Source: Zygnema cylindricum
Taxonomy: Eukaryota > Streptophyta > Zygnematophyceae > Zygnematales > Zygnemataceae
Reading direction: 5' to 3'
Assembly: GCA_037447655.1 (NCBI GenBank)
Contig: JBBHKE010001334.1
Coordinates: 70,001 to 134,000 of the forward strand
DNA: 64,000 nucleotides
Within the stretch, counting starts at the first letter, position 1; the number at the start of each line of letters is the position of its first letter. The position numbers were made by a program, and so were the translations under genes. Positions 33,861 through 45,644 of the stretch are shown here, piece after piece. Below the pieces are notes generated by a model. The model had not been told where the DNA came from, did no database searches, and worked only from the letters and a program-made list of their open reading frames with translations.

Positions 33861-34313
33861 GGTGTGATTCATATTTAAAGTATGTTACATCCCCTAAACC
33901 GATTAACGAAAATGTAAATATAACATCATAGAACAAGTTAAATTCAGTGCGGACTAGATCTCGCACGAAACAAATAAATATAGCATTTGTTTTGACGGAC
34001 GATATTTAATGCCGGTTCTTATCAAACGGCATACGTCTTCGCCGAGATCCCGTAAAGGTCACTTTAGCGTTTTATGACGTGGCATGACCTGGAGCCAAAT
34101 GGAGAGATGACATTCGGTCGTGGGAATTCCGAGGAACCTACGGACGAGTGAAAAGCGGACACGCGTCCGCTTAATAGCCTTGTTGTACATATGCCGTACA
34201 AAAGGTACATCGGCAATAGTGTTTTTTGGTACGGTACAGTAATCTGACTGGTCCGTACTTCAGTACATAGAAGTTATTAAAGGGAATCAGGACTTAGAAA
34301 TTTTGGTAGATAG

Positions 34314-35156
34314 TGTTGTTCTGAGACAACTGCTGGCACTGAAGATGAAGAAGATGCAGCAGTAGTCATCGTAGAACAAAACAAAAGAGGAAGCTTCCAC
34401 AAATATCGATGGCTGAACAACAACTTTGACAGACTATAACTTTCAATAAAAAAATCTAATGGTCCTGAAAATTTACCACAGTGTAGATCACATACAAAGG
34501 AACAGAAACACAAAATTTCAATGAATTCCGCTAACAGATATGTGAGATTTACAGAAATGAAATTACATAAAACTGAGTGTACAGTTTTCATATCATTTGT
34601 TCCTAATGAATCAAATTCACTAAGTCCTACTTCTATACACCGAAACTACACTAAGCTGTACGGAGGCATTCCAGCCGTACATATAACATTCTAACACAAC
34701 AAATAGTGTGAGTATACCTGTGTACTGAAGGTATGTCATAAACCACATTCTCAACACTAAACAACTAATTCACTACAGACAAAATTATATTCTACCAAAT
34801 ATTTACACCGAAGTTCAGACAACGTAAAGTGATAGTGATCTAGTCACACCTCGTCAATATTTGTTGGCGGCGGCTGTCAGCCGTTCGATTAGAGAATTTG
34901 GCACCGTAGAACTGACTTCACGAAGTCCCGTGGTCGTGCCGAATATTCGTACGTCCACGGAGGACATACTCACGCATTTCTCTCAAGTGACGACGCGTGT
35001 CCCAAGTATGAATGAACCGTGAACTCCCAACTTCACTGTCACACTAATTTTGGTAACCACTGAACCGAACTCAACCAAAAATAGCTTATGTCCTGAATAG
35101 CTCATTCTCCCTCACAGCTGAGGCATAGAGAGGACTAAAGCTTTCTAAAAACAACA
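34314..35156 (-). mobile_element. solo F2-like LTR inserted in F1-like LTR
   Basis: Begins TGTTGTTCTGAGACAAC and ends CTAAAAACAACA, with the TGTTG...CAACA ends of family F2. There is no internal region. Flanking sequence on both sides resembles the F1 text around GACTTAGAAA, but I see no clean 5-bp duplication. Confidence 0.6.
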
Positions 35157-35528
35157 GACGTAAGTAGGCAGACCAAGACTTAGTGAAATTTAGGTACCTC
35201 TCTCTAAGAGAGCTTGTACCTATAAATGTCATCTTTGACCATCTATAACTTACTGCTGAAGGGAGCAAATTGAGTGATTCTTTCTGCGTTTAGCTTACGG
35301 GAGTTGGGCTTTAACACGGTTGAGGGTGGTAAGAATACTTGTGCGCCAAGGTGGCACTTATTCTTTGAGAAAGTGGAAGGGGTAGATATTATCCTAGAGG
35401 CTTTACATAGGGTGCTCAGGTTGTGGGTCAATGGAGACCACGGAATTGCAGTGAGAAGGGCAAATATTATCATAAAGGCTTTTAGTTGGCTGCCTACTCT
35501 AAGGACCTATGGAATTCTCAGAGTTACA

Positions 35529-36260
35529 AGTTATGGGCCCACCCTCTATAATGCCCATTTTAAGTGGAACAGGGTTCATATACTGGGAAACCATGATGAG
35601 GGGTGCACTTTTTGAAAAACGGCTATCGGGCATTGTTAGTGGTCGTGTGCGGCGGCCATCTACATATCTAGGAGTTCCACAAAGGTTTGGAGGAGCTAGA
35701 TTCTCATGGGATCTGCGGAGGCAAAAGAGGAAGTTGATGATGAAGCAAGTATCGTGACGGATAAGGAGAAGGAAAAGGGGAAGGATAAACAAACACCAAT
35801 AGCTACAAGATCAGTGCGGGTAGCAACTATTCAGAAAACCGAGGCGAATGACATTGAACTGTGGGACTTCAACAACACAGTGACCACTTATTTTATTTCG
35901 GGCATCTCACTCAACTAGTTGCTACTCCTCACTTACAGGTCGAAAAGGCGGTCGAGTAATGGAAAGCTCTTATCAATATTTAGAAGAGCGGTACGATTCA
36001 GCAACAGCAGCTAGCAAGTCAGAGAGTTCAAGTATGTGTTAACAAAGAGGGGAAGATGCTTGACATTTGCAATAACTTGTCCAAACTATTTATGGAGTTG
36101 GAGAGTGTCAAAAAACGAAAGACTGAGGAAGAAAAGATGATCACTTTGTTAATGAAACTCGCTGATGAGTACAAAAAACATCGTTAACAGGGTTGAGAAT
36201 TTACCGTATCATCAATGGATTTAGAACTCCGTGGCTCTATTGACTTTATAAAGCCTGGCA
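35529..36260 (+). pseudogene. F1-like gag fragment
   Basis: Starts at the LTR edge with AGTTATGGGCCCACCC, the diverged primer site and gag start. Frames 35509-35757 and 35706-35918 encode LSGTGFIYWETMM, the RPSTYLGVPQRFGG block and DIELWDFNNTVTTYFI. Later text to about 36260 matches the end of F1 gag, including a DICNNLSKLFMELE-like stretch near 36060. Frameshifts and stops break it. No pol or 3' LTR follows. Confidence 0.7.
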
Positions 36261-36261
36261 T

Positions 36262-36659
36262 GCCACTTATAAGAATTTGTTCCGTATCTGTTTAACTGAA
36301 ATTTATTTCAGACAGCGCAGCACATAAATGTTGACAAATTTAAAACAATACTTTATAGTTATAAAACTACAGTACCGAAACGAAAATATTAAATTATGTT
36401 GTAAATTTGTAAATCAAACTTTTTCGAAAAACAGACGAACAGGCGAATTGAGCACACAAACACATCTCAGACTGCCACCATTTACTGCCACCATGGAAGT
36501 GATATAAGGGCGTAACCAACCTTCCAAAAAAAAAAAACAGTTAAAAGGACATCTTGGACGGGTATGGGAGCGTGGAACTCAAGTAAAACCCCCTTAAATA
36601 AAAAATAATCAAGGAAATATCGCGATTTTCTACCGAAATCGGGGGGAAGGGGGTCCGCG
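36262..36659. other. unannotated stretch
   Basis: About 400 bp of AT-rich sequence. I see no gene or repeat ends. Confidence 0.4.
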
Positions 36660-36901
36660 GCGGGTCCGGGGAATAACACGTACAGTTGAGTGTACTTGCC
36701 GTACAGTTATCTGTACGGTCCGTACAGTTATCGCAGATAGTTATCGTTATTGGTGTTATCGCCAATAATCAACCGATATTATCGATTAATTATCGGCGAT
36801 AACATCGATAACGATGTATGGTACTAATTTATCGATTATCGGCAACCCGGAAAAAGACCCATTTCAGTTATCGACAAATCTTTACCTATACACAACACTA
36901 G
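36660..36901 (-). mobile_element. fragment of ATCG-rich TIR element (family T5)
   Basis: Contains GGGGAATAACACGTACAG and GCCGTACAGTTATCTGTACG, which match 57290-57345 in inverse orientation. Palindromic ATCGATTATCGG-type sequence follows, and it ends CACAACACTAG at 36901. A partial copy of the family best seen at 57108-58008. Confidence 0.5.
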
Positions 36902-38160
36902 TAAAACGTCCTTTCTTGCGTGGGGGTTGGGAATCTCTTCAGCAAGAGCATACGGATGGAGTTATCTCCCATCCTATGACTCCTCCTCGCCGTCAAGCTC
37001 CGCTTCGTGCCTCCACAGTTCGCATGCGTCACGCCGTGCACCTTTTGCGTTATGGTGAACTCTCTCGGGCGGCTCGAGTGCTTGAGCCTTTCGTCCATCG
37101 CCAACTACATAGTTAACTTTTGAGGCCCTTTGCGCCCTTCACCCCACCGCACCTAATGAAACTTTGCCTTTTATTGATTCATATGACCCTTTAGACCCTC
37201 TTAAGCCTAACTAGGATACTTTCGCCAAAGCTCTTGTGCGATCTCCTCACCTTTCGGCTGGGGGGCCTTCTGGGATGGCATATAAGCTTTTTCGTGATAT
37301 TTTCCCTTCAGAAAATCCATCACAAGGTTTTGATTTGCTGTTTAAGGTGGCCTCTCATTTGGCCCAAGGAAATGTGCCACGCACTATAGTACCCCTTTTG
37401 GGAGCAGCATGTCTTGGTGCCGTCTCAAAGCTTGCCAGTGGTGTTCGACCTATTGCTGTGGGGGAGGTCTTGTACCATCTTGTGGCTCGATCCATGTGCT
37501 TAAAACTTCAAGGGGCTATTCACGATTATTTTTCCCCTCATTAATTTGGTGTCGCTACGCGGGGCGGTTGTGAGGTAGTCGTCCATGGTGAACCCTACCT
37601 CGGATACAGTTCGCCAGTCAAGCGGCTCGGCATGTTGGAGTCATCGCCCGTGACCCGACTAAGGAGCGTGATTATGCCTACTGCGTTGTTAGGGATGGCT
37701 TTATTCTGATGGCGATCCAGATATTTCGTTCTTTGGGTGTGGCTTTGGACGATTTTCTCCATGCTTGTGGTCGGCGCTCATTGGAGCGTCGAGGACTTAG
37801 GAGCCCCCTCTTGCTTTGGTCCTTCATTTTGTTTATCGTCAACGTTTATCTGTGGCTTTACAACAAGTGCGAGCTTCTATCCTCCTTCGATCGTCTGTTG
37901 CACCTATAGGTCGTCGGCGTGTTCTGAAACTCTTTCCGCGTGCACCCCCGGTTGGGGGCTTACTCGATTGCTTTTTTTAGATCTTTAGCTATTATCTGTC
38001 CTTTTTGTTTGTGTTCGTTGCTTTTGCATTGCTTATCCTTTTTGTTCGCTTCCCTCCACATATAGTTTTTTAGTTTTAGCATTGCTGCCTTTTTTTGTTC
38101 CCATGGACTCAGATGGTTTACTATCGCGCTTTTTAGTAAAGTCGATACAAGCAACTTCAA
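36902..38160 (+). pseudogene. non-LTR-type reverse transcriptase fragment with 3' tail
   Basis: Frame 36814-37116 contains the LLRYGELSRAARVLEP stretch. Frame 37236-37544 contains SAGGPSGMAYKLFRDIF and then GVRPIAVGEVLYHLVARSMC, with QFGVATRGG just after. These match the N-terminal part and first reverse-transcriptase motifs of a widespread RVT_1 family in eukaryotes. The catalytic F/YxDD core is not visible. From about 37550 only remnants remain, ending with a tail (38040-38150) that recurs at 55085 and 55345. Confidence 0.7.
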
Positions 38161-39641
38161 TTGGGTTTGATCGGTCGCTTTACATGGAAACTCGTCACAT
38201 TTTCTACTCTATTTCATAGTTTTGTCTCTGCTATTGGTCTGAACTTCCCATAGTGTATTTGGTGTTATCATTAACAATAGATGTCCTGTCCATGATGAAC
38301 AGTAGCCACTGTAAATGATGATTACCAGCATTGAATGGAAGCCTTGCATCTTATATTAGATTTCGACACCACAATCTCCCTCGAATATTAGCTTTGATAG
38401 GTACCACGCTAAAAATACAGTCAGGCTTGGTAAAAAAGGGGAAGTTAGAAACAAATGAATAGCAATTAAGGAGCAAATGGAGGATAATCATGGAAGTGAA
38501 CCGACAGTTAAAGTCAGTTAAGGACAACAGTTATGTAGCTGGAAATGCCGGTGATTGCAACCCTCACAAAATTGGAGGGAACTGGAGGCTTACAGACCTG
38601 AGGTTAACAAAATTTCAACCTATGTACACTGAAAGACCTGTAAAGAGTCCAGAGTGTAGGACTGGTAAGAGTCCACGGCTGTAGATTTGTTGTGCTCAGC
38701 GTTTTAGGTCTGTAAAAAGTTCAGCGTTTTATGTCTAGGTTTTTAGGCCTGTTAAGAGCCCAGGGTTTCAGGGCTGTTAAGGGTCAAGGACTTTAGCAAT
38801 AAGAGTCCAAGGTTGTACACCTGTTAAGGTGGTTGTTGCAGAAGCTTTGCAAGGGTTAGGTTTTGGGTAGAGTTTTAGGGTTGTGAACAGCATTCAGTTC
38901 AATAGATTTTAAACCAAATAAAAATTAAGAAAATTTACCAAAATTTAAGAAAATCAAGAAAAAAAATACCACTGGTCCAATCGTAAGTAGAACATTATAC
39001 GTTCTAATAGCTGCACACCTGGAAGTCGAGGCCAATCCGCCGACATTATCAGGAGACTTTAAAAAGACAAGCTGACGCTACTATACAACATCAACCTTCC
39101 TATCTACAGTTAACTGTAATAAACCCGGAGATTGTTTCCGGGGACCAACGGAATCTGCACAGATGCCGGTGAAAACTGACACGACAGAGAACACATGCAT
39201 GCATGCAGCCTTCTGAAACCTAAAATAGGGTCAACAAAATATCCATGTCCTCTTTTAGTGATTGACACTTCTTTTGCTAAAAAACTGTCTGCCAGAAAAA
39301 CTCCCCTAAGAAGAAACACCTGCCAGATATCCAATCCCTAATTTCCGACTGCTGCATGCAAAAAATCGCTTTTGTCGGTACAATAGTGCTGTATCTCAAA
39401 TTGTGTAAAACGTCAACTTTGCAATTCTGCAACTACCTTTACTCTATCTCTCTCTCTCCCTCTCCCTGACTGCCTCTCTCCCTCTGCGACTCTCCATCTC
39501 CCTCTCTTTCTTTCCTTTTCTCTCTCTCTCTCGTTCTCTCTCCCTTTTCTTTCTCTCTCGTTTTCCCTCTCTCCCCCAACACTGAAATTCTTCTTCCCGC
39601 ATCCCTGACTCAGGCTTTCCCCTTATCGACACGATCCTAGA
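38161..39641. other. intergenic, 3' side of the response regulator gene
   Basis: Holds an imperfect minisatellite around 38630-38840 with repeated GAGTCCA/AGGG/CTGTTAAG blocks, and a C/T-rich microsatellite at 39440-39585 (purine-rich on the gene strand). The gene's 3' UTR should lie in its upper part. A small open frame (38490-38684) has no known domain. Confidence 0.5.
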
Positions 39642-42600
39642 TCATGATTGGAAGGACGTCTCAAATTTAGCTCTTGCAGACCTTCCTCCCTGATTCATCA
39701 GCTGATTCAAAAGAGCTGCAGAAGAGAGGTCATTATTGCTAGCTCCTCCAGACTGCCCTAAATACTCTCCCGCAGATCCCATATTTCTGTAATTTCCCAT
39801 CTCATCATTCACTCCTGTCCCCTGATTGCTCTGCTGAACCCCAGCAGTTCCTGTAGCCAACTGCAACCCCGAACCCCCTCCTCCCATAGAAATGCCTCCT
39901 CCTCCTCCTCCTCCGTTGATCCCACCGTTAATCCCACCGTTGTTCCCACCGTTATTCCCACCGTTGTTCCCACCATTGTTCCCTCCAGGAGACTGACCAG
40001 CCAAACTCACTCCAACTCCCATACCACTCCCAGAATTTCGACTCGCATTTCCAGAAGCTCCTCCGAGAAAACTTAGACTCTGCATTGTAGCTAAGTTATC
40101 TGCTCCTCCCAAAGAACTTCCCAGTCGTTGTCTTGCAACTGATTCCTGTTGAGCTTGCATCAACATATTGAGATCATAAGCCGAAAGTCCTTGTAAAGAG
40201 GATGCAAGTCCCATAGACGGACTTGAAAGAAGCCCAGCGCCTCCTCCACTTGAACCTCCACCAGTCCCGAGAGGACCCAAAGCCGCGGCCGACTGTTGTC
40301 TTTGTTGTAACGCTTGTAACTGAGCAAGAGTGGCTAAGGTACCGGGATCAACATTTCCGAGAGAGGTCCTGTTAAGTGTATTCAAAGTGGTCAAGCCTCC
40401 TGACACAGCGAGACCGGCTCCCAAATTTGTGGCTCCAAGTTTTCCGACTATTCGTCCACCAGGTTGTACTTGCATTGTACCGCCAAAGTTGCTTCCTTCT
40501 CCCGCGGCTTGAAAAGAAGCAACTGGATGGGGTGCAGGTTGCACACCACTCAATCTTTTCAAATAGAGACGATATTTCTGCAAAAAAGAAAGCAGCGAGT
40601 AGAATGTTAGCAATACAGCGCAAGCTATACAACCTGCACATACAAAAAAAGGCTGCTGACGCCTTATCCTGTGTCAAACGATGAACTTTCCCCCTATTGA
40701 CGGAGCAGTTGAACAGGATTATTGTGATATTCCTTTAGTCAAATTTTGAAAGCCAATTACAAAAAATTAAGCAGCTTATCCATTAGAAAGTTCCACTGCC
40801 CATCACTATGAAAGTGAAACTAGTATCAACAATACTAATTTAGGGCAAAGTGACGTGGCCGACTTAAGGTCAGTCCTTTAAATAGTGTTACTAATAAAAC
40901 CATTAAATGATTTTCAGCCAAAACAAGCCGCGACTGAATCAGAGATACTAACAATCATAGCCATGGGCAGTGTACACGGCCACGAATACCGATGTTACTT
41001 GCAACAAAAAAGCAGCAGACTGACAAATCTTTCATAGTACATACTCTGAAAGAGAGAGAAAGAGAGAGACAGATAAGGGGGGGAAGGAGGGAGGGAGGAA
41101 AGGAGAATGAGAGGAAGAGGCGACGGAACAGGAAAGGGGGAGGAAATGGGAAGAGAGGGGAAAGCTAGGGAGTGAGAGAGGGGGGAAAGAGAGGGAGAGA
41201 GAGAGCAGGAGAGAGAGAAAGAGAGAAAAAACCTGCTAGAATGAGTTTAAAGAATAGCTATACCTGCAAAACTACAAACATAAAGCAAAAGTGACTAACT
41301 TATGATAGGGGGGTACATGGGCCCTGTCGCTGGCATTACTCGCAAAGTAACCATAGTATTTGTACTGAAAACTGTACAACTTTGTAAAAAACGCACATGT
41401 TTCTGTGCAATCACAGTGATCACTAATATTTACCCTGTAGGTGACTAACTGACCTGCAAGTGAATAATTTATAACTTATAGATGACTAACTTATAAGTGA
41501 CTAACTTGTAAGTGCCAAACTCATAAGTGACTAACTTATACGTGACTGACTTAATGCATGACTAGCTTTAAAGGTGACTAACTTACCTGCAAGTGGCTAG
41601 CAACATTTTCCCTTGTCAATCCCTGCACATTCATAATCTCCAAAATTCGCTTCGGTACAGCCTCTGGAAAAACCACACAGAACTCAAAGCCCAGCCATAA
41701 GTAGATGCTAATTAGAAAAAGGCAAATTCATTTCCTAAGCAAAACCGACTTCAAAGGTAGGCTTCACACATTGAGAATGAACATTAGCTGCAGTAAAACT
41801 CACATAACAGTAGCAGGCAAATCAATGGACAGAAGGAAACAATGGTAGGACATGAAAGCAAGGACCTACACCATTAACTTTTATCTCAGATAATAGAATA
41901 TGAGTATATCTACCAAAGCAAAGACCTATATACTTCAGTTTTATCTCAGACAGAAAACTAAGAGAATATCTTCCAAAGCAATGACTTACATCATTCGACT
42001 TATATCATTCGATTTTCTCTGAGATAAGTGGTTTAACTTCCAAAGCAAGGACCAATAACATTCAGAATTTTGTAAGATAAGTGCAAAATTGCTTACTGTC
42101 TATTCCAAGCTTGTTTACAGCATTCACAAACTGTTGATGAAGTTCAATTGACCACACAACTCTCGCTTTTTTCAGGCTATTTGCGTCTTCCACAGGGTCT
42201 TCCATTCCTGACTCCTTTTCTTTGCGTTTTTTGGAACTGAATTCAAGATCTCCTACAGGAGCAGCTCTTCCACTTTCGTCCCAATCTCCTGAGTTATCCT
42301 CTCTAAACGTTTCCCTGCTCTTTTTGCGGACTACATGTTGCCATATATTCCGGAGTTCCTCTATTCTGACTGGCTTGAGCAGATAATCACAGGCTCCATG
42401 TGTGATCCCCTTCATCACAGCACTTGTCTCGCCATTTGCTGACATCACTGTACGGAAATGCAACAAAAACCAGCCATATTCCAATAATCAGAAACAAATA
42501 TGCATGTCAAGTACAATGTCATTCAAACAGCCATATTATGCAATGAGAAACAAATTCGTACGTCAACTACAATATCATTCAACAAAGGCACTTAAAACAA

Positions 42601-43424
42601 GCAATTAGAATGTAAAAATCGTCAATATACCCTCAGATTTTGGAAGAAAAAACTTACTGATGACTGGCAAATCGAGTTCCAAACCAATGAGCTCTAAAAG
42701 CTTGAACCCATCCATGTCCGGCATGTATACATCGCTAATAACAAGGTCAAATTTGTCTTTATTCTCGCGCAAAAGTGACAGTGCAGTTGCTGCTCGGCTG
42801 CATGTAGTCACTGCAATTTCAGGCTTTCAAACATATTATTAAAAGTCTCCTAGTATTTTTAACAAAATTTCACCGAAGATTCAAAGTTTCAGCCATGCTG
42901 ACTCAAATGACACACTTATAACGAAAACTTGTTCCTGAGATCTCCACCACGACCTTTTCACCTTTGGATTTAGCTTCATGTTTCACAACATATTTTTCCT
43001 TCACATCTTTCCTTCACATCAAACCTTTTCTGTCAAACTGACAACGTTCAGTCATCCTCATACCTTCACCAATAACAGCTACGATTCTTCTACATTTCTG
43101 ATGGTAAATAAAACCAAATGAATGAATGCGACGAATCAGCACACAAAGCACATGCAAGCTACAAGTGAGAAACATTTAAAGCTTCTGTACGGATTTCAAT
43201 ATATTTTGTGGGCCGATAGAAGAAGTATCTGCTTATTGGAAACTTTTAAACTGGACACTCTTGAACGGGTAAGAACATATATTCACACCTGTATATGAAC
43301 ATTGCCTCAGCATTCGCTCCAAAATCATGAGACAGAGAGGATCATCGTCAACTACAAGTACTCGTAAACCAACGGGAAAAGTGTCGGTAGCCGGCATTGG
43401 TTGTCCTACTTTTAGAAGAGCCAT
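39642..43424 (-). CDS. RRB: type-B response regulator (receiver plus GARP/Myb-like domain)
   Basis: Transcription factor that takes phosphate from histidine phosphotransfer proteins in cytokinin signalling and activates target genes in the nucleus. Coding exons 43289-43424, 42658-42810, 42097-42447, 41587-41663 and 39642-40577 give 550 residues; all inferred junctions are GT/AG and keep the frame. Receiver: acidic VVDDD near residue 23, phospho-acceptor aspartate in [18 protein letters not shown] across a junction, and the lysine in LLKPVR. Then a lysine/glutamate-rich linker and the GARP domain ([51 protein letters not shown]). The 77-bp exon inside GARP is typical of the family. The C-terminal half is rich in G, N, Q and S, with a run of GGNN/GGIN repeats. 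The start ATG precedes [12 protein letters not shown] by few residues, as in homologues. Confidence 0.93.
41041..41232. repeat. GA/GGGA-rich microsatellite in response regulator intron
   Basis: Purine-only stretch with GAGAGAGAAAGAG and GGGAGGGAGG runs on the plus strand, inside the intron between the GARP exon and the last exon. Confidence 0.8.
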
Positions 43425-44862
43425 ATACTTCCCTTAAGAAAATATAGTACTGAAAAGACTCTGGTTCGAGGTCACATCGCTAATAAAAAAACATCTCGTG
43501 AACTTGTTCTCTTCCAGTCAAAAGGAAAACTTAATAAACCTCCAAAAGGAACTTACTAATCTCCAAAAAAAAACTTCTTACAAAATCTGTTGTAAACGCT
43601 GTCTTTCAGATACTCATCACTACTGGAAGAATATCCGATGACCACCTTATTTTGCTCTATAATCTCCTAAGGGAAAACCTAATCTGTTTTCAGGAGCCAT
43701 TTGAAAAACTGATATCCTAAGAGATTCTGAATCTCATCAGCTTGTTTATAATCTAGACTACAGACCAGCTTTACTACTAGAGTGAACAAACATGCTACTC
43801 TAATATCAAAAGTTTGGTGAATAGCTTCACAGAAAATTTGGAGGCAAAAACTTGAAAATTTAGGACAAGAATTGAATCTCAGAGGTTCAGTATACTGGTA
43901 ATTTGGTACAGATAACTCGAACAATACAAATGTTAAAAAAGTACGCCTGCTTCTACTTTTTTGTTTTGTTCATTTAACAGAATACGATTTGCCAAAGCCA
44001 ATCAACGGTTCTTATTACACACTTTGGCCCGTGGATCAAATTTTAGTTCCAGTAGAAGTAAATTTCTGCAGGTTATCCAGTATTTAGTGTGGATCACATG
44101 CCTTGTTAAACGTGCAAAAACAATTGGAAACGCCAACCCGTATTTAATTATAGTATAATACGCGTACAGTACGTAGAAACAGGATATAGGGTTTCCATCT
44201 GTTTTCGCACGTCCAAATATGCTGAGAACACGATTTGGAATGAGCGGAACACCATTCATGGAAACAACTCTAAACAAGTACAGTAGTCACACAAGTCCAA
44301 AACTCGGAAAGGATTGCAAGCTTGTAAAGGTAATAAAATAAAGGTAATAAAATCGAGATCTTGGAAACAAAATCTTCTTCTACTTTACAAAGGTAATCAC
44401 ATCTTTGCATCGAATTCCAAATACACAGGAAGTACATTCATGTGTGAAAAAGTATATGAGTGTTTGTACCTTTTTGTACAATCGCGTAAAGCGTCACCGA
44501 CATAGATTTTTGTGCACATAAAAATCAGCACAAATGTAATGCAGCCATTTGCGGGAACAAATGGCCGAGGCACTAGGCGACGGGCCAAGAAACGGACGGA
44601 CACGGTTCTCAAAAGGACAAGGAACGGCCAGTAAAAAACGCTGGAACGAACCGTACCGTACAGACAATCTCGCCAAGTTGTTCTTCGTGACCGAAATTGT
44701 CACAGAAAATGGTCGCTGATCGCTTTGTCTAACGTTTGAGCTTCACACGTGTAAAACAGCAAACGTACGGCCAGGGAATGTTTCCTCACTAGTCAGGCGC
44801 GGGCGTACGAAATGATCGCAGAGCTGTCATGGACGACTCCCGAAAAGCAGAGGACGGGCAAC
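43425..44862. other. upstream region of the response regulator gene
   Basis: No transposon ends or known genes seen. It should hold the promoter and 5' UTR of the minus-strand gene. Short open frames lack domains. Confidence 0.45.
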
Positions 44863-44864
44863 TA

Positions 44865-45644
44865 CACCGCCAATCGTTATTAGCGTGTAAGTTTTTTTAG
44901 CGTATAAAAATAATTACCGTGGTGTACGCTATTTAAGAATTTGAAAATTTTGGAAAAAATCATACATTCTAATTGTTTGGTTATGGCGAATCCTGCACAA
45001 AACAGCTGCTTGGCAGCGAAGCATTTTAAGCCGTCGATGGGATTGATGGTATGTGGTCGTTTGAAGAGTACACCGCCAATCGTTATTACTTATTAGCGTA
45101 GAAGTTTCTTTAGCGTACATGAAAAATTACCGTGGTTTACGCTAATTAAGAATTTGAAAATTTTGAAAAAAAACATACATTCTAATTGTTTAATAATTCT
45201 AATTTGGGTCTTTGAAAAAAAAAAATGTCGGTCGCAAACATGCTTACACTAATATAGGTATTCGTACAAAATCTGACAAATCGTACACAAATCATACGTT
45301 CACACAGTCGAAACGTGGTTACTGGACGAATATGTGCGAGCGTGATATTTTACAACCCGATTAGACCCCCTTTTTAGAGCGCACATTCTCATGCGTCCAC
45401 GGCTACTAAAACTCATTAATTATACTTTTTCACTTTAAAAGGTACAATTTTGTACGGTATAAGACTGTCCGTACGACACACTATTTGACTGACGGCGTAC
45501 TTCCATTTTGTACGGTACTATAAAATTAACCCTAAATAGAGTAAAGAAAAAAATAGAATGAACTACGCTAATGGAGAATAAAAAAAAAAAAAGCGGGAGG
45601 GAATTAGCGTACACAACGCTAAGAAGTAATAACGATTGGCGGTG
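44865..45644. mobile_element. TA-flanked MITE (540-bp class) with partial duplication
   Basis: Left end CACCGCCAATCGTTATTAG at 44865, a second identical left end at 45069 and one right end at 45644, with TA on the outside. The segment 45069-45644 is closely similar to 3388-3927 in inverse order. Between the two left ends is a partial copy interrupted by about 80 bp of other sequence. Confidence 0.6.

Larger units (their letters stand above)
33568..35528 (+). repeat. F1-like 5' LTR, interrupted by a solo LTR
   Basis: Starts TGTTGAAATAAATAG and ends AATTCTCAGAGTTACA. LTR sequence occupies 33568-34313 and 35157-35528. The tRNA-like module is near 33775-33860, with the B-box-like GGGTTCCATTCC on the minus strand. 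The gag of this element follows directly. Confidence 0.65.

Noticed and set aside
34314-35156. Treating the F2-like LTR at 34314 as the 5' LTR of the element at 31685
   Set aside because: The two LTRs differ strongly near their starts, and an F1-like LTR separates them. A solo LTR fits better.
39444-39632. Minus-strand RERER-type open frame
   Set aside because: Product of the GA-rich microsatellite downstream of the response regulator stop.
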